Positions 35,956 through 38,534 of a stretch of DNA of 38,534 nucleotides are shown here, in pieces. The notes under the pieces were generated by a model. That model was given only the letters and a program-made list of their open reading frames with translations. It had not been told where the DNA came from and ran no database searches. The stretch's first letter is position 1. Each line of letters begins with the position of its first letter. The position numbers and the translations under genes were made by a program. The DNA is taken from positions 1 to 38,534 of the forward strand of contig JAWQRO010000464.1 in NCBI GenBank assembly GCA_033557835.1, written 5' to 3'. The stretch comes from Helochares maculicollis (lineage: Eukaryota; Arthropoda; Insecta; Coleoptera; Hydrophilidae).

Positions 35956-37000
35956 ATCAACCATTGCAAATTTCTTAAAATCTACAATGAAAATAAGTTA
36001 ATTATGATGTTAGCTTTACAATGAATTGAAGGCAAATCGGAAAAAAGTTTTGAGAAATCTTCACAACTGCTTTTAGCACCAAATTTACAAGAAAAATTGT
36101 AAGTCTATGGCGTAATGTCTTATCAAAACAAATCACAACCACGAAGTAAATGCATTTCCTTTAATGTACTTCGTATGGTAGGAACCAGGAAATATAACAA
36201 TCGAAATGAATAAAGTTTTGAACCGCAAATAAGTCCTTCTAAGATTTTTAGAATTTTTAATGAATTTCAATTTTGAGACTATCTTTGAAGTACATAAAAG
36301 AATCCTGCAAATAGTTCTTCAAATGACAATAGAAAATCTATCTGGAAAAACTTAAGAACTCAAACGATTTTTATACGAAAGCATCTTGTGACTTAAAGCG
36401 CCTAAAAATATTAAATGGTAATTATAAAGCACGTAAACTCTAATTCTAACTTGTCGACAAGAGCGATTTATGGCAATAAATTGCAGTAAAAATGTCCAAA
36501 ATTGTAAATTATGGAAAGTGATTGATATTAAACAAAAATAATTTGTCGCAAATATAAACTATTCTGGAAATATATAAAAAACAACTTAAAACGAATTTAT
36601 GTATGTAAATCGCAAAAAAAACGTCATTATTAATGAGGAAGCTCGTAACAAATCTGTGTGACATGCAATTTAATGAAATAAATTGCATTCATAATTACCT
36701 ATAATACAACAATAGAACAGGCGAACACAGCCAATATTGGAAACTACAACAAACCGTTGTAAAATTTATGACTTTGATGCATACAAATTCTGAACAAGTT
36801 TGAATCTGGAAAAATCAGGAAATCAATCATGAACCAGGAAAAACCAAAGAAATTGTTTCCTAAAAAATTTTCGAGAGATGATCATGAAATCGTTTAAGTT
36901 AAGCCTGAACAATCTACTGAATCATTCAAGGAGAAAATTAAGCCAAACGCTGAAAACCTCCATCAACAATAAGAAGACGCATTTTAAAAAATATTAATGA

Positions 37001-37272
37001 TAAATCATGGCTGGAAATTTGGAAAACTTGTCGGCCTATTTTCAAATAAAACGTAATAATACATACCTAATTACATTAATGATTGAAAATCGAGAATTAC
37101 TAAAATCTAAATTAAGCATGATTTAATTCTGTAGTCTTAGAGATAATTCGAAAACCAATCACTACAAATCTCAAGACGTGTCTATACAATAAATTGATAA
37201 GATTCCTAATAGCAAGTCAATTTCTACATCTTTTTACACGATTTATTTTTATAGACTATCGACAATATAGAA
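37001..37272. other. Non-coding AT-rich DNA between arrays
   Basis: Nothing is recognised. It may be diverged tail sequence of the tandem block. Confidence 0.4.
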
Positions 37273-37637
37273 CATATGGTTGTAATAAGCCATGAAAACA
37301 AAAGCTAAAATCTAATCCTGTGAAAATGTTGCGTCTTGATTTCAAATATGTATTTTATGCATAGTTACAAACTCTTTATGAAAATTGATCTTAAAAGTCC
37401 TTGACCCTTGAAATTAGATCGCTTAAGACAAACCATGGAATTATGTCTTAAGTCCAACATATGGTAATAATAAGCCATGAAAGCAAAAGCTACAATCTAA
37501 TCCAGCGAAATATTTTTGTCTAGATTCTAGAATTCTATAAATCGCTAAAAACTATATGAAAAGTGATCGTAAAACTTCTTGACCCTTGAAGCTTAATCGC
37601 AAAAGACAAGCCATGGAATTATGTACTAAATCCGCCA
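37273..37637 (+). repeat. Tandem pair of ~180-base repeats
   Basis: Unit 1 (37273-37457) and unit 2 (37458-37637) lie back to back. Both start CATATGGT then AATAAGCCATGAAA and AAAAGCTA(A/C)AATCTAATCC, and both end GACCCTTGAA, then ATCGC, AAGACAA, CCATGGAATTATGT. The middles are more diverged. Confidence 0.85.
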
Positions 37638-37962
37638 AGAAAGCATGAACATTACTTTCAGCTAATTCGAAAGTTTTTTGCAAACCAATTGATTTTCTCG
37701 GTTACCTTACAATTCACAAAAATTGACGGAGGTCTATAATTTTCTTCTAATATCCGTACGACAAACTGAATCATTCGAGCTGAAATGGTATGACTTTAAA
37801 TCATTTGTAGCAATAACGATAATACGATTTCTATACAGCATAAAATAGATCAGCCCCAATTTTACGATCGCAACAATTTGATAAAATTACATAAGTCGTA
37901 TGAATACAACAGTAGACATATGTAAGCATTTTTTTATATTTACAAATCTCAAAAGAGCTCAC
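37638..37962 (-). other. Intron start, downstream of the signal-peptide exon
   Basis: If the exon at 37963-38065 is real, this is the first part of its downstream intron, read on the minus strand. It begins GTGAGCTC at 37962. No other feature is seen. Confidence 0.45.
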
Positions 37963-38023
37963 CTAAGCTTTGCGTCCCCATCAACGTCAGACACAGAGCA
38001 CCCACAAACAGGTGGATAAACAT
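37963..38023 (-). CDS. First coding exon (signal peptide) of an unidentified secreted or membrane protein
   Basis: The exon spans 38065 to 37963 on the minus strand. Its acceptor is TTTCTTTTTTGTTGCAG, with a good pyrimidine tract and CAG at 38068-38066. Its donor is TTAG|GTGAGCTC, a near-consensus site with GT at 37962-37961. The ATG at 38023-38021 has A at -3. A TAG lies in frame four codons upstream (TAG GCG TGC AAG ATG), which supports this start. The 20 codons read MFIHLFVGALCLTLMGTQSL: a short start, a hydrophobic core and small polar residues near the end, as in a signal peptide. The frame ends in phase 1, the common phase for introns after signal-peptide exons of extracellular proteins. 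The rest of the gene must lie to the left, with no further exon recognised in 38 kb. The product cannot be named. An upstream non-coding exon is implied by the acceptor, unless transcription starts just to the right. Confidence 0.6.
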
Positions 38024-38068
38024 CTTGCACGCCTATAAATCCTCCAATATTGGTATTCAATCCACCTG

Positions 38069-38534
38069 CAACAAAAAAGAAATCACAATTAAATTATTTA
38101 CCCGGCACACAGTTCCACGCTTCTTCAAAACCTCAACGGGAGCAGCAGGCAAAACTGGAATTCAAAAAGTTTACACTTCCACTCACACACAGACCAATCT
38201 ACACAATCTCACGCACCCAACACAAACAGCCATATTTCAGACCACAACCTTGTGAGATTCATGCAAATACATTGAAAAGCACAAAAATATAATAAGCCAT
38301 CCCTCAATATATACATAGTTACTACAGTCGGTGTCGTACCGACTTTAAAAGTTTTCACTCAATTCGGCCACCCCCTTCCACCTACTTCGGATATCTTTCT
38401 TGAGCAACACCCCAGGATAAACTTTACGTACGTGTTATTTCAGCTCTGTACAAATTTCCACAAAATATACAACTGAATAGAGGCGAACGGAGCCTTCCCG
38501 TCCATAGAAGTACACCTAATATTTATGCTAAACC
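38069..38534 (-). other. Upstream intron or promoter-proximal DNA of the signal-peptide gene
   Basis: The first bases on the minus strand side of the acceptor are a pyrimidine tract. The region is otherwise non-coding, with a CA-rich plus strand around 38160-38260. It contains a hairpin at 38326-38344. Plus-strand frames at 38025-38292 have no motifs and overlap the better-supported minus exon. Confidence 0.4.
38326..38344. repeat. Perfect 7-base inverted repeat, 5-base loop
   Basis: AGTCGGT, GTCGT, ACCGACT, about 260 bases upstream of the exon acceptor on the minus strand. The loop GTCGT also repeats part of the arm (GTCGGT). Function is unknown. Confidence 0.5.

Larger units (their letters stand above)
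28250..37000 (+). repeat. Large tandem repeat block, 0.9-1.7 kb units
   Basis: The landmark TTGATCATGAAAGTCGTATA recurs in degenerate form at about 28691, 29616, 30676, 32167, 33607, 35196 and 36883. That gives units of 925, 1060, 1491, 1440, 1589 and 1687 bases. Other landmarks recur once per unit in the same order: AAGTTAATCATGATGTTA, AATGCATTCCCTTTAGTGTA, GTTTTGAACCGCA, TCTAAATTCTAAGACTGTC, a GCGATTTATGGCAATAAATT box, and ATTATTAATGACGAGGCTCG. Units 3 and 4 are longer because of an internal partial duplication; units 5 and 6 are longer because of a ~0.7 kb insertion. Traces of the same unit are seen upstream to about 28.25 kb. It is AT-rich with no coding function, and the family is not recognised. 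Confidence 0.9.

Noticed and set aside
38025..38292. Two overlapping plus-strand frames of 76 and 80 codons.
   Set aside because: They lie antisense to the better supported signal-peptide exon and its upstream region and have no motif.

Overview
This is AT-rich animal nuclear DNA, most likely from an insect. It carries mariner-family and RTE-like transposon remnants, long satellite arrays and spliceosomal exon signals. There are no bacterial-style operons, rRNA or convincing tRNA genes. The species cannot be named from the sequence.

One host gene is supported. At the right edge on the minus strand (37963-38065) lies a 103-base exon with a pyrimidine-rich acceptor and a strong AG|GTGAGC donor. 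Inside it are a stop in frame upstream of an ATG and a 20-codon reading frame that looks like a secretory signal peptide, ending in phase 1. No further exon is recognised to the left, so the remaining ~38 kb is best read as part of a very large first coding intron. It could also include intergenic DNA if the exon call is wrong.

Layout, left to right: 1-~430 is the 5' end of one mariner transposase, open to the window edge on the minus strand. 475-1501 is a second, different and dead mariner transposase in the same orientation. ~1.6-6.2 kb is non-coding. 6278-~7800 is a satellite with a period of about 205 bases. ~8.0-11.67 kb is non-coding. 11670-14560 is a minisatellite of 22-base monomers arranged in 198-base (nine-monomer) higher-order repeats. 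~15-18.5 kb is non-coding, with one small 18-base tandem repeat. 18574-19913 holds two non-LTR retrotransposon tails in tandem. 21511-22804 is a full-length but inactivated mariner with both inverted repeats and its TA duplication. ~22.8-28.25 kb is mostly non-coding, with a repeat-like segment near 26.04-26.66 kb. ~28.25-37.0 kb is a block of 0.9-1.7 kb tandem repeats, two of which carry an unidentified ~0.7 kb insertion. 37273-37637 is a tandem pair of ~180-base repeats, and then the exon.

Nothing here forms a multi-gene system. The unusual content is structural: three unrelated nested or higher-order tandem arrays, each with a readable history, in what may be one intron.
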